NCBI GenBank assembly: GCA_963682175.1
Contig: OY821775.1
Coordinates: 36,454,053-36,518,052 of the forward strand
DNA: 64,000 bases
Direction of reading: 5' to 3'
From: Triglochin maritima
Taxonomy: Eukaryota > Streptophyta > Magnoliopsida > Alismatales > Juncaginaceae
Shown: positions 47,897-60,117 of the stretch, piece after piece
Layout: each line of letters starts with the position of its first letter
How positions within the stretch are numbered: position 1 is the first letter of the stretch
Program-made: the position numbers and the translations under genes
The notes under the pieces: model-generated
Told to the model about the DNA's origin: nothing
What the model saw: only the letters and a program-made list of their open reading frames with translations
Databases searched by the model: none

Positions 47897-48972
47897 GAGG
47901 CTAAGCTCGCAAAAAAGTGCTTGACTCGACCCTAAAAAGCTACTAGAGTGTGTAAAGGGGAGGAGACTAAAACGTAGAAGAAGGTGAGAAGAAGATGACT
48001 CAGAGGAGAAGGGAAGAATCCCTAAAGCTAGCGTGGGTAACGAGATCAGGAAGAAGCCTAACTAGCAAGCACGGCTCAAACAATGTAAGGCAATGGGTCC
48101 TTAGGCTAGACGACGCCTAACTTTGAGGTCACTAGCCTCAACACGCCTCACCTCCCTACAACGAGGATCACAATGCCCAGCAAGTGATATCATATCCGAA
48201 GATCCAGTACCTCCTACTATCGACAAGGTAGGCAACGCCGATCAGGTCATGACGGTCTCAACTAGATTACTCTCCTAGTGTGCCCGCAATCCTTAGGGTC
48301 AATGTCTACTTGCTTTTAGTTAAGGCTTTATTAAGAGTGATTTTTGGGGCCAAGGAAAGGGTGTTGAAATCCCCCACCTTATCTTTTATGGGACAACCCC
48401 TCCTTAGTAGCGATTTGATCCTAGATCTAGCAATCAATCGCTCCAATCAAACGCTCATCTCACTTTTGTCCTGATGCAATTCCTACTAACTAATGCATGG
48501 GCATACAGGATGCATGAATGAGTGTAGGAAATACGTACCTCACGCCAGCACTCAACAACTGAAAAGAAAGCTAGAAGAAAAGACAACTATATGCCTAAGT
48601 CAATACATGATGCGTGACCTAAACAAATAAGAACGTCTAGTCTTTTGCTTTGGATTTTAAGGCCAAGTTGATTAATGGGGGAGTGATTAATGATCTGGGA
48701 GCAAACCAGAAGTCACAGCATGCAAAATATGGCTCCCAGATAACAAAAATTGCAACACTAACTACCAGAAAAAATTACAAGGCAAGAAACTCTCACCAGG
48801 TCGCCAATTGGCGGTCTTCAACTGCTGATTGGCGGTCTGTTTAGGTCTTATCTTCCTCAAACTTCTCCAGTAGCCTCCCCTTAATCTTGTGGTTCCCTGA
48901 AACTAAGAAAAACTGAAAACAAAAAATTAAAAACCCCTCGAATCGTCCAAACCAACGTCTGGACAGAGCACC
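47897..48972 (-). other. leader of Athila-like element B (copy 2)
   Basis: Untranslated leader homologous to 3698-4826 in element A. Holds paired palindromes (TCGCCAATTGGCGGTC and GCTGATTGGCGGTC) at 48798-48838. Confidence 0.75.
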
Positions 48973-48990
48973 TCCCCGGCAACGACGCCA
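48973..48990 (-). other. primer binding site, tRNA-Asp type, Athila-like element B
   Basis: Plus strand TCCCCGGCAACGACGCCA differs from the tRNA-Asp 3' end by one base. The LTR expected to its right (TGTTGAACG in element A) is absent; a LINE-type ORF follows instead. Confidence 0.85.
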
Positions 48991-48994
48991 AAAA

Positions 48995-50083
48995 CTTGAT
49001 TGATGTCATCATCTCTTTCACCTTCCTCTCCCTCTCCATCTCTCTGGCCACCCTCTCCCCTTACCACCTTGCCTAGGGTGCTTGGTGTTTCAGCATGCTC
49101 TAGATTTGCCTTCTCAATGTATGTGTTCCCCACCCTTTCAGCCCCATTTCCAGCCTTTCTTCGAGACACCACTACCCACTTCTCAGCCTTTTCCTTTGGC
49201 ACCACCTCTTGTTTGCTTCTTGCTTCCTTCCTTGGGCACTTCCCAATTTCGTGGCCAAACTCCATGCACTCCATGCAATACCCGGGCCTCCATTCATACT
49301 CCACAATGACTCTATGTATGTCGGTGCCTTCCACTTGAACTTCCACCCAACTTGGGTAGTCAAAATCATGGGCTACTTCCACGCACACCCTCGCAAAGCC
49401 AACTGTCTCCTCGAGGCGGTATGCTCGTCCATATATAGTGGCCTCCCTAGCACACTAGTGATGTTGCTCAACGTTTTTTGTGACCAAAATCGAAGGTCGA
49501 GTTCCGGTAGTCGAACCCATATGGGGACCGTGGTGATGCTGGCCCTTATCATGACCACATCCGGTGCCCATTCTTGGACCACGAGTGGGGAACCCCGAAC
49601 AAACCATGGGCCTCCCTCAAACACCTTCTTCCTATCTTCTCCAAGGGTGAATCGGAAGAGGAGGAACCCTTGACTTCTTTTGATGACTTCCACACCTCCA
49701 ACCAAACCCCACAACTTGTGGAGGTGTTTTTCTAATGTTGGTAGATGTGGTCTGAAACCAATGAAATATCCGACTAGAATCTTGTCCCACTTCTTCAAGG
49801 CATCGACAACCTCTTACTTAGAGCACATAGCTAGCTTCTCTCCTCCTTTCATGGCCAGCTGGATGAACTCAAGGGCTGTAGAGATCCTTGGGCCAGCCGT
49901 GAAAAGGTCACTCCACTTCTTTGAGGGCGTTTTTGTACTCCCTAGATGTGGTGCAACATCTTGTTCTTCCAAACTTTGGGAAGAAACATGTAAAGGTGGT
50001 GTTGGTGGTGGATGGAGACCCTCCTTTGCGCCACTATCTTCATCCTTTTGCTCTTCACGAGTAGATCTTGTATTTGGCTCCAT
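48995..50083 (-). pseudogene. LINE ORF1-type protein with DUF4283 and CCHC zinc finger, broken
   Basis: The minus strand reads in order an N-terminal Pro/Ser-rich part (50083-49817), an in-frame stop (49816-49814), a DUF4283-like domain (KKWDKILVGYFIGFRPHL ... VPIWVRLPELDLRFWSQKTL, to 49400), and a frameshift near 49390. A zinc knuckle (RPGYCMECMEFGHEIGKCP, near 49270) and a charged tail follow. This combination is typical of ORF1 of plant L1-type LINEs and of related host proteins. A pyrimidine-rich 5' stretch extends to about 50195. The expected ORF2 is absent because the sequence runs straight into the primer site of the Athila-like element. Not functional. Confidence 0.8.
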
Positions 50084-51296
50084 TTTGCTTCGAAAACCAA
50101 GAGATTTGGTGATGAAAATAGGGAGAAAACCTAGAGAACCTTAGGTTTCCCATGCTTGTCGCCACTCTCTCTCTCTCCTCTCATTTTCCCCACATTTTTA
50201 ATGGATTTCAAATGATTTTAGAATTGTTTGATTTAGAGATGCATGATAAACTTAATCGAGTAATATAGTATATGTACATGCGTTGCTCGAGTTCTCAAAT
50301 GCAGGAATATGCGACTTTATATGTTCCGAAGAAGCCATGTGTGAATGAATGAATGAATGTGTTTGTTATTATTATTCAATCACACGGTCTTATGTATATG
50401 TAAAAGCCAAATTTCTATTTCTATGTATATGCATGCATATGAGAGGATTTTTACATACTCGCACTAGACAATTTTTAAAATTGAGAGATGCATGTTTATA
50501 TTTTTGCAATATCAACATCCATGGTGCAAGAGGAAGACGCTGAAGAAGCGGAGGGATCAAGGATCAAGGACGCGGGAACATATAAACTCACACAACGTGT
50601 GTGTGAATGGATTTATTTTTGTTTGTGTGCTTGATATATATGTGATTACATGGATGAATGTTAGGATGTGTATAGATGATAAATATGCATGATCACCTAA
50701 ATTCTAAAATCACATATTAATGTTTTAATTGTCCAACCAAAAATTAAGAGTATCTTTCTTTCTTATTTTATCCACTAGCAGCCATCGATCGAGGGATATT
50801 CTGCTCGCCCTTAGCGGGAGATAGCTTCCTCCATCTTTGGGAATAGTGAGAGATATAAGGTTGTCTATTGTTGTGCCATGAATAGATGCACGAGGTGTGA
50901 TTCACCCTTAGTGGACACCGAGTATATTTGTTTGTGAATACAATGGATAAACGTATCTCGTATCAAATGAAATAAATTTTCTTAACAAGACCCGAAACCT
51001 TAGCTCGATTTTGAGAAAGAGAGTTTTTCTTACGAGGACCGGTCAAATTCCCTCTTAATTAAAATTACAAGAGTCATAAGAGTTTGAAAATGCAAACATT
51101 GCGATATTTCGAAATGGTTATGATTAGAAAAATGTGTTCTTACCTTGATTTTATAATATATCCGATAGCCCTTAGCTAGTTTATATTATAATTGATAGGA
51201 TCTTGAATTACTGCATTTATGGAAAAAATTTATTTGCGGTATTTATTTTTTAAAACATAAAATTTACATTAAAGCCCATATAATTTATTTGTAGAA

Positions 51297-54200
51297 ATGT
51301 CGAATATTCAACCTAATATGCGATCTATGATTGCAGAACATCCTTTGGCAAGTGATGACTCAAACTTCATAAGCTGTCAACTCAATCTCAATATTGTGTT
51401 GAAGTTTGAGAAACTATCGCATATTTTAGATGGTGAAATACCAAAATTAAATGAGAATGCAACCGATAGCGAGAGAGAGGCAAAAGCCAAGTGGGAAGAC
51501 CAAGAGAACCAGGTTCACGGTCTAATGTTGGCCTCCATGGGTGACTCGCTTCAAGCGAAATACTTGGATTCAAAACCCAAGAAGACCATGGAAGATTTAA
51601 CAAAGATGTTCATGGATAGTGCTAGAAAAGAGCGCTATAAGACCACCATCACACTCACAAGGTGCCACATGGCGGAGGGAACATCGGTATCCATGCATTT
51701 TCACACGATGCAAGGATACCTTTAGAAGTTGTCAAAGCTCTCTTTCCCGATGCCCGATGACATTGCGGAGGATTTGATTCTCGTCTCTCTAGCCCCATCC
51801 TACAAGGACTTCATTATGCACTATCATGTGCGTGAGAAAGGGGTGAGTCTTGAGGAACTTCACAACGCTCTCAAAATGACGGAAGTTGACATGGGTAAGG
51901 GTTGGGACAAGCACGTCCTAGCCGTCCATGGAGGGAGTAAGAAAATCACCAAAGGTAAAGGTAAATTCACCAAAAATACGTCAATCAAGATCAAGGGAGT
52001 AGGAGGTGCTCATGTGAGTGCCTCAAGGGAATAATCTTTGAAATCTCTGACTCCCAACACGGAGTGCTTTCACTATGGTGAAAAGGGACACATCCAGCCA
52101 AATTGCCCCAAGTACAAGGAAGACCTTGACAAGGGAGTGATTGAACGTAAGCGCCCCAAAAAGGCCAAAGGTATATTTGTTATTGAGATAAATTTAGTCA
52201 CCTTTTTCCATGATTGGGTAATTGATACCGGATCTTGTGCTCACATAATTTCAAATGTGCAGCTACTAAAGGATAGGAAGGAACTCGTAAAGAACGAGAT
52301 GATTTTGAAGGTCGGAAATGGTGCGAACGTTGCTACGATTGCCCAAGGTTCTGTGGAGTTTCTATTATCTAGTGGTTTAAATTTATGTTTAAAGAATGTT
52401 TATTATGTGCCTTCGATTAGCAAGAATATTATTTCTGTATCATGTTTGGATATGGATAATTTTAATATAAATATTTCAAATTCTTGCTTCTCTATATCGA
52501 AGAATGGTATTTTCTATGCAAATGCATTCGTGAGGAATGATCTCTATTTGCTTGAATTGAATAATAAACAAATCTTAAACATAAATAAAAAAAGCTTAAA
52601 ACTACTCACATGAATGATACACTCTTGTGGCATTATCGTCTTGGTCACATAAATGAAAAACACATCAAGAAATTGCAAGAAGCTAACCTTCTTGGTCAAC
52701 TTGATTTTAAATCATTGGAGACGTGTGAACCTTGCCTAATGGGCAAGATGACCAAGAGGCCTTTCAAGAAGAAAGGACCGAGATCGAATGACTTGTTGGA
52801 TTTGATACATTCCGATGTATGTGGTCCGATGAGTACTAGTGAAAGAGATGGTTTTAGGTACTTCATTACGTTCACGGATGACTATAGTCGTTATGACTAT
52901 ATTTATCAAATGAGAAACAAAAGTGAATCCTTTGACAAGTTCAAGGAATTCAAGAATGAAGTAGAGAACCAACTCAACAAGAAAATCAAGTCTCTACGAA
53001 CGGATCGTGGAGGTGAGTACTTAAGTGCCGAATTTGACTCATACCTAAAGGAGTTTGGTATTGTACCTCAACTCACCCCTCCCGGTACACCTCAGTGGAA
53101 TGGGGTATCCGAAAGGAGGAATAGGACATTGCTCGACATGGTTAGGTCAATGATGAGTCATGCGGAATTACCTATTTACTTTTGGAGTTATACACTAGAA
53201 GTTGCGGCTTACACACTAAATAATGTTCCATCCAAATCCGTAGAGAAAATGCCTTATGAGCTACGGAGTGGTAAAACACCTAAGCTCAATTTTCTCAAGA
53301 TTTGGGATTGTGAGGCCTACGTCAAGAGATTGATGCCGACAAAACTTCAACCAAAAGAGGATAAGTGCTTCTTCATAGGTTATCCTCGTGAGACAAGAGG
53401 ATACTACTTTTGACATATAACCTCCAATCGAGTGATTGTAGAGAGGGATGCCGTATTTCTAGAAAAAGAATTTCTAGAAAGAATAAAAAGTAGTGGGAGT
53501 AGAGTTGTACTTGAGGAGACTCAAGATACTCTACAAGATCATGATATGAATGATGATATTCAAAATCATGAAGGCCCAACCGAGGTTCCTTTGGTTAGTG
53601 GGAGCGTGAGTGAGAGACCCTCGCAAGAAATTGTGAGAGAAACTCAATCTTCCCCACCTAGTGTATGTTCGAGAATCGAACACGAACCAATTCCGTAAGA
53701 AATTGTGGAAGAAGTTCAAGAAGTGCACGAAAAACCAAAAGAACTTATAAGGTCAACGAGGGAAAGGAAGAAACCCGATATGTATTTGGGACTTCATGAG
53801 ATCATGGTACTAGATACCGATGATCCCTCGACCTTTCAAGAAGCAATGGAAAGAGAGGACTCCAAACTATGGGTCAAGGCCATGAAATCCGAAATAGAAT
53901 CCATGTATGATAATCAAGTTTGGAACTTGGTTGACCTTCCTCAAAGGAAAAATGCCATTAAAATAAATGGGATTTCAAGAGGAATATGGACATGGATGGG
54001 AACTTGACAACCTACAAAGTGAGGCTTGTAGCAAAAGGTTTCACTCAAGTTCAAGGAATTGACTATGATGAAACTTTTTCACCGGTTGCCATGTTCAAGT
54101 CTATTCGGATTATGCTCGCTATTGCCGCATTTCATGATTATGAGATATGGCAAATGAATGTCAAAATGACGTTCCTTAATGGGAACTTGGAGGAGGATGT

Positions 54201-55406
54201 GTACATGGTACAACCTTAAGGTTTTGAAGATCCAAAGAATAGCGAGAAAGTATGCAAGCTTCAAAGATCCATTTACGGATAGAAGCAATCATCAAGGAGT
54301 TGGAACAAGCGCTTTGACGAAGTAGTCAAAAAGATTCACTTTGCCCAAAGTAAGGAAGAGCCTTGTATATACAAGAAGGTTAGTGGGAGCCACATAGTGT
54401 TCTTGATCTTATATGTAGATGACATACTCCTCATGGGAAATCATATACCTTTGCTTGAGCAAACGAGAAGTTCATTGAAATTTGCATTTTCAATGAAAGA
54501 TATGGGTGATGCTCAATACATCTTGGGAATCAAGATATATAGAGATAGATCCCGTAGACTCATTGACCTAAGTCAACGTACATACATTGACAAGGTCTTG
54601 GAAAGGTTCAGCATGAACAACTCCAAAAAGGCCAGTGTGCCAATGAGTATGGGTGTGCAACTCAAGAAGTCTCAACGTGCTGAATCACGTAAAGACTTGG
54701 AGTACATGAAAGATATCCTTTATGCTTCGGCAATATGATCGATCATGTACGCGATGACTTGCACAAGACCCGATGTCTCGTATGCTCTAAGCATGACAAG
54801 TCGTCACCAATCCAACGCAGGTCCTGAGCATTGGACTGCGGTCAAGAATATTCTGAGGTACCTTAACCGGACCAAAGATAAGTTTCTTGTTTATGGAGGA
54901 CAAAGGGAATTAATAGTTGAGGGCTATTCGGATGCGAGTTTCATGAGTGATCCCGATGATAGAAGGTTACAATCAGGATACGTCTACCTTCTAAATGGTG
55001 GAGCTGTGAGTTGGCGTAGTTAGAAGCAAAGTACTACGCCCGACTCAAGCGCTGCTTCCGAAGTAATGGCTGTCGCTGAAGCGAGCAAGGAAGGAGTGTG
55101 GATAAGAAGTTCCTTGAAGAGCTTGGAGTAGTTCCCTCGAGTGAGGGACCAGTAGAGCTATTTTGCGATAATAGTGCATGTATCTCGCAAATCAAGGATC
55201 CCAAATCACACCACAAAGTGAAGTACATGGATCGTATATACTTTGTCACACGTGACTTCATCGACGAGGGCAAAATAAATCTTTTATGGGTGGACACAAA
55301 CACCAACACAGCTGATCCATTCACCAAACCATTATCCCAAGCCAAGGGCGAAAAGCCTTTCGAGTCCATGGGTCTGAGGAACCATGTGGATTGGCTTGAT
55401 GAGTGA
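51297..55406 (+). pseudogene. copia gag-pol of element C, domains recognisable, multiple breaks
   Basis: Gag starts at 51297 (MSNIQPNMRSMIAEHPLASD) with in-frame stops at 51723 and 52032. The zinc knuckle has lost one Cys (CFHYGEKGHIQPNC). Protease DTGSCAHI is kept (52230). The next block, after a frameshift near 52610, holds the GAG-pre-integrase (LLWHYRLGHINEKH) and an integrase with all three acidic residues (HSDVCGP, RTDRGGE, SERRNRT). Further stops lie at 53411, 53696, 54005 and 54217. In reverse transcriptase the first catalytic Asp is Asn (QMNVKMTFLNG, usually QMDVKTAFLNG), but YVDD is intact (near 54410). RNase H follows in two frames to SHHKVKYMDRIYFVT and NTADPFTKPL. Confidence 0.88.
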
Positions 55407-55487
55407 TTAGAGAGGGTTACCCTAGTTATTATTGTTTTATACATTGAGAATGTATGTGAGAAAAAACTTTGATAACAAGTGGGAGAT

Positions 55488-57666
55488 TGAAAGGAAAGTG
55501 TTCTAAAAGTTTTACTTTTATATGTCAATTATTATGAATTGAATGTGCAAGCATTTTGTTCCTTGATTATGATATTCGTCTTTTGGAAGTGTTAAGGAAT
55601 AGGCGCTTGGTCCTTAACCGTAGAGCTCTAACAGATAATGGTTTACATAAATCAAAAGTTATTCACAATCATGGTAATTAACATGGAACATTAATCACCG
55701 AGATAAGATTGTCGTGTTGGTCATCGATTGTTGTAGCTCTACAAATAATTGACGACACGAGAATATAAAAGAGGAAAAGATTACTTTTATATATTGAATA
55801 GACCTAACAAGTAAAGCATTATGGAATTGTGTTTCATGTCATTAATGTTTTTACTGTGGCTTGGATCCTAAGATATGAGACTTATTTCATTTCACTCAAG
55901 AAGTGCTTAATTTGATTATTGTCAAAAGCTATAAATGAGTGTAGTGATAAATGCAATGGTTGGTTGAGCATGACTTGTACTAGAAAAGATAGCTAGTCAA
56001 ACGATTATCATTGCCCCTCTTAATTGAGTGATGATATTAGGGGGCCCCTTGATCAAGCAAAATTATAATATGCACAATGTAACTTGAGTTAAGTTACATA
56101 GTTATAATTAGCTTAGGGAGATCAAGAAATGAATATAATACAAAGATAACACATTTCTACTTTGTATATATTCTTAATATCATGAGGCAAGGGACGGACA
56201 CAAGTGGTGCACTTACATCACTAAATGGATCGTGTTTTGGTTCAGGTGGAACAAAGACATCTATGCTAATTGGGTAACTATAATGTGTGCTAGATACCGC
56301 TTATAGTTTTGAGATATTAAGTGTTTAATATCTCTATCAATTTGGCTTAGATCCTCCTATAGGCCACACCACAAAACTGGGAAACGGGAGGCTTGATTTT
56401 AAGTTCATATGATGTGTCGGGTTTCATGTGAAAATAGGACACATGTGGTGAATTAATTAAAATCAATATGTCATGAGAATTGACATAATTAGAATCATAA
56501 TAAATTCATATGAGGTATATATATTATGGGGTGTAATAATTTAATATTACATAGGATAATATATTATATAAGATGTAAATTTGCTAAAAAACCCAAAATA
56601 TCAAATTTTGTTGGAAATAAATCCAAAATTTGACAAAGGCAAAATCGGGGTCAAACACAGTGAACCGTTCAAGGTTCGGTCGACCTTGGTATCTTCGGAT
56701 CGGTTAACCGAATGCGGAACAGGTAAGCACAATTGGTTGACCGAAATAGTCTGGAGTGCCTGGACAATCGGGTTCGGTTAACCGAGTGTGAACGGTCAAC
56801 CGAGGAAGTAGTATTTTCGGTAGACCGAAGGTGACACGGTCATCCGTAGACTATGTCCCAGGAGAAATTCTGGTAGGTCAACGATAGTTCGAGTAAAAGA
56901 CGTGGTTCGTCCGAATTTTTCCAGGGAAATTTTCTTATGCGGAATCGGTCGACCGTCTAGCACACGGTGCACCGAACACGTGTTATAACCGAATGGGTTG
57001 GTCGATCGAATAGTTCTCGGTCGACCGAACAGAACGATTCTGCCTGAATTATTAAGAGATTAATTAAATCATGGGTGAATTAATTCCAGATTTAATTAAA
57101 ACGTTTTTACGGTGTTTTTGTGGAAATTAGAGATTAATTTTAGGAGAGAATAAACAAGGGATCATGGCGAAAGAATAACTCTTGATAATGATGTTTTGGT
57201 AGCCTATAAAAGGGCACCTACTCCTACTTGTTTAATACTAATGCAAAAATCTTTCTCTCATTAATCTCTCCTCTAATCACCACGAAATTCTCTTAGTAAT
57301 TTTGAGTTTAGGAGATAGAAATCTCAGGAGCTTAAAGAGGGGTTATTAGCTAGATTCTAAGCCTTATTAGAGATTGATTGACTAGCTCTTTTCTCTCTAA
57401 TCTTGTTTAGAGTTTGATGAACACTCGGAGGCAAATCCGTGGATGATTCAACGGGCAACGCGACTCCAGATCTTCAAAAAGGTTTTAGAGAACCTTTAGG
57501 TATGATTATACCTTTGTGGTTTATTTTAATAAATGTAGGGTTGCATGTTATTAGAATAAACACAAAGTATTGCACATAAAAATTGTTGACAAATATGAAA
57601 AACGATATTGTATGTTGTATTAATTTTTTTAAAATATATACATAAATAGGGACACGAAATCCTACA
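55488..57666 (+). repeat. 3' LTR of copia element C (2179 bp)
   Basis: Starts TGAAAGGAAAGTG, ends GAAATCCTACA, homologous to the copia B LTRs with roughly one difference per ten bases and an expanded middle. TATA box TATAAAAG at 57205-57212. Its palindrome region (56670-57030) has drifted to many variants: CGGTTAACCG, CGGTAGACCG, CGGTCAACCG and a few CGGTCGACCG. It is followed by GTCGTGTAGTGCTGAGG, which is only weakly like a primer site. Confidence 0.85.
56670..57030. repeat. degenerate GGTCGACC-type palindromes in copia C LTR
   Basis: About 11 sites upstream of the TATA box. Several changed sites keep two-fold symmetry through paired substitutions (CGGTTAACCG), although others do not (CGGTCATCCG). 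Confidence 0.82.
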
Positions 57667-57894
57667 GTCGTGTAGTGCTGAGGACCTATAGTGGACTTTA
57701 GGCTTGCTTTGGCCTTGATTGCTTAGTTATGTTTCTAATCTTCCTTATTCCCACGCTAGATTAAGGGCTTCATTTCCTCTCTCCTTAGTCATTCTTTTCT
57801 CATTTTCATGTCTCCGGATCTTCTCATCTACGAACACTATCTTTTAAATTGAAATTTTAGTTATTGTCTTCAATAATGATTGAAATGGATCGAG

Positions 57895-59950
57895 AGTGGA
57901 TTCTTTCAAAACGATTGAGTGATGAGTATGAGAACGGAGTGAATATGTTCTTAGAGGTTGCCACAAATCATTCAAAGAATAAGAATGACAAAGACATGGC
58001 GTATGTCCATGCACTAAGTGTCATAATATGTTAGTGCTGATTATTGATGCTTATCGTCAGTAGTCATTGTAATACGGGCAATGATATTTTTGCACGATTA
58101 ATGACTTTCCAGCTTATGGTAATATGTCTGGATATTCTGTCAAATGTCATAAAGCTTGTTCAATTTGCGAAGAGAATACATGCTCCTTGAAACTGGTTAA
58201 TGGTTCTAAGACAACCTATCTTGGTCGTCAGAGATTTTTGCCAAACTCCCATCCTTATCGTAGGTTGAAGAAGACATTTAACGGAAAACTAGAGTTTCAT
58301 AATCCGTCAGTTGAAATCAGCATCGAAAAGGTGTATGAACGTGTAATGAACGTTGAATGTGAATTTGAAAACCGTACAAACGAGCAAATGACAAAAGTTC
58401 TTGGAAAAAAAGATCCATATTTTTTGATCTCCCTTATTGGAAAACTTTAGAAGTTAGATATTGTATTGATGTGATGCATGTAAAGAAAAATGTTTGTGAT
58501 AGTCTTGTTGGCACTCTGTTGAACATACTTGGTAAGACAAAAGGTGGATATAATGCTAGACTTGATCTTGTTGACCTTGGTATACGAGCAATGCTAGCAC
58601 CAGAAAAGAAAGGAGACCAGATTTACTTACCTCCAGCTAGTAATACATTGTGTAGAAAGGATAAAAGCATTCTCTGTCAGTGTTTGCACGATGTAAGGGT
58701 TCCACAAGGTTATTCTTCAAATATCAGTAGTCTTGTTGTTATGAAGGATTTGAAATTTGTGGGGATGAAGTCTCACGATTGTCACACTTTAATATAGCAG
58801 TTTTTACCTGTAGCATTGATATCCATATTACTGAATATGTTAGACATGCCATAATAAAGCCGTGTTCCTTTTTCAACAAGATTTGCAGTAAAGTGGTCAA
58901 TCCCGAGTATCTAGATACGCTGCAGAATGAAATTGTGGTCACATTATGTCAGTTGGAGATGTTCATTCAACATGCTTTTTTCGATATTATGATTCATCTA
59001 ATTATTCATTTGGCTAGAGAAGTTAAATTGTGTGGACCAGTTTTTTAAGGTGGATGTATCCTTTCGAGCATTACATGAAAGTGTTGAAAGATTATTGTAA
59101 AAATTGTCAAAGGCCAGATGCTAGTATTGTTGAAGGATACATAGCTGAGGAGGTTATCGAGTTTTGCACTGGATACCTTGCAAACACCAAAAATATTGGA
59201 CTTCCGAACAATCATTATGATGAACGTTTCGATGGGACGCGTGAGATGAAAATGTTAAATCCAAATGGTGAGTACTTAATGACAACATATTTCTATTTGT
59301 TGTGCAATTCTAATGAAGTTCAACCTTACCTAAATGAACACATGGAGCTTCTAAAGGAAAGAAATCCTTTATGGAGTGATCAACAAGTAATTAATAGTCA
59401 TAATAAGAATTTCATCTCTTGGTTAAAAAAGGTGGCTTACAAGCGTGATGTTTCAGAGACAATACGATGGTTGGCCTATGGTCCTGTTGTTACAAGTTAC
59501 AATGGTTATGATATCAATGAATATTCATTCTACACAATCTTTGAAGATGACAAAAGTGTTGTTTAGAACAGAGTCTTTGCATGTGTCTAGTTCTAAAGAC
59601 AAGAATATTGTATACGCCGACATGTCCTATTACGGTGTAATTGAAGACATATGGGAGCTAGACTTTGTTAAATTAAAAGTACCTGCATTTATATGCAAGT
59701 GATTGATAATAAAAGTGGAGTTTAAGTAGATGACTTGGGCTTCACTTTAATTGATTTTCCAAAAGAAGAATTTAAAGGAGAACCTTTTATTTTGGCTTCC
59801 CAAACGAAACAAGTCTTTTATGTGGTTGATCCATCTGATAAGAAATGGTCAGTAATTCTTGAAGGGAAGAAAAAAATGTATCAGATGATAGTCTCATCGA
59901 GTATGAAGAGACACCACCTTTCTCTAAGCAAGCACCCGAGTTGAACTCAC
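57895..59950 (+). pseudogene. TNP2-type CACTA transposase
   Basis: Starts with a transposase-associated domain (MDREWILSKRLSDEYENGVN, 57895). It runs, with frameshifts near 58020, 58430 and 58790, through the TNP2 core (MSGYSVKCHKACSICEEN; DVMHVKKNVCDSLVGTLLNI; DLKFVGMKSHDCHTLI). A DUF4218-type region follows (NKICSKVV, LCQLEMF...FFDIMIHLIIHLAREV, CGPVF then RWMYPFEHYMKVLK), then a stop at 59564 and a DUF4216-type region (NIVYADMSYYGVIEDIWELD). The domain order is normal for the family. The breaks mean no active transposase is made from this copy. The apparent 178-aa ORF at 59030-59566 is a large preserved block. Confidence 0.88.
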
Positions 59951-60117
59951 TAGATATGACTAAATACATGTTGAGACTTGTATGTTTAGAGATGACCACA
60001 GTGAAGGTATATGGATTGAAAATCCGTTTAGAAAAAAGAAATTATAAAAGTGCAAAATGTCTTGTAATACATTATAATTATAACCAATGGATGTCTTGAT
60101 TTTACCTTTTATAGTGT

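Larger units (their letters stand above)
50196..57666 (+). mobile_element. Ty1/copia element C, 5' truncated, related to copia B
   Basis: Begins inside the leader (homologous to 38309 onward of element B) next to the LINE ORF1 relic. It continues through gag-pol, a purine tract (55475-55486) and the 3' LTR (55488-57666). No 5' LTR or primer site lies directly upstream. It differs from copia B at roughly one base in ten and keeps longer open blocks. Gag-pol is broken by about ten stops and frameshifts. Confidence 0.85.

Noticed and set aside
57667..57690. degenerate Met primer site after the copia C LTR
   Set aside because: GTCGTGTAGTGCTGAGG shares only scattered bases with GTGGTATCAGAGCTTAGG; not enough to claim another tandem internal region.
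58011..58020. GCACTAAGTG as the missing left CACTA terminus
   Set aside because: It lies inside the transposase frame and lacks the CAGAAAAGGG that follows CACTAATG in the right terminus.
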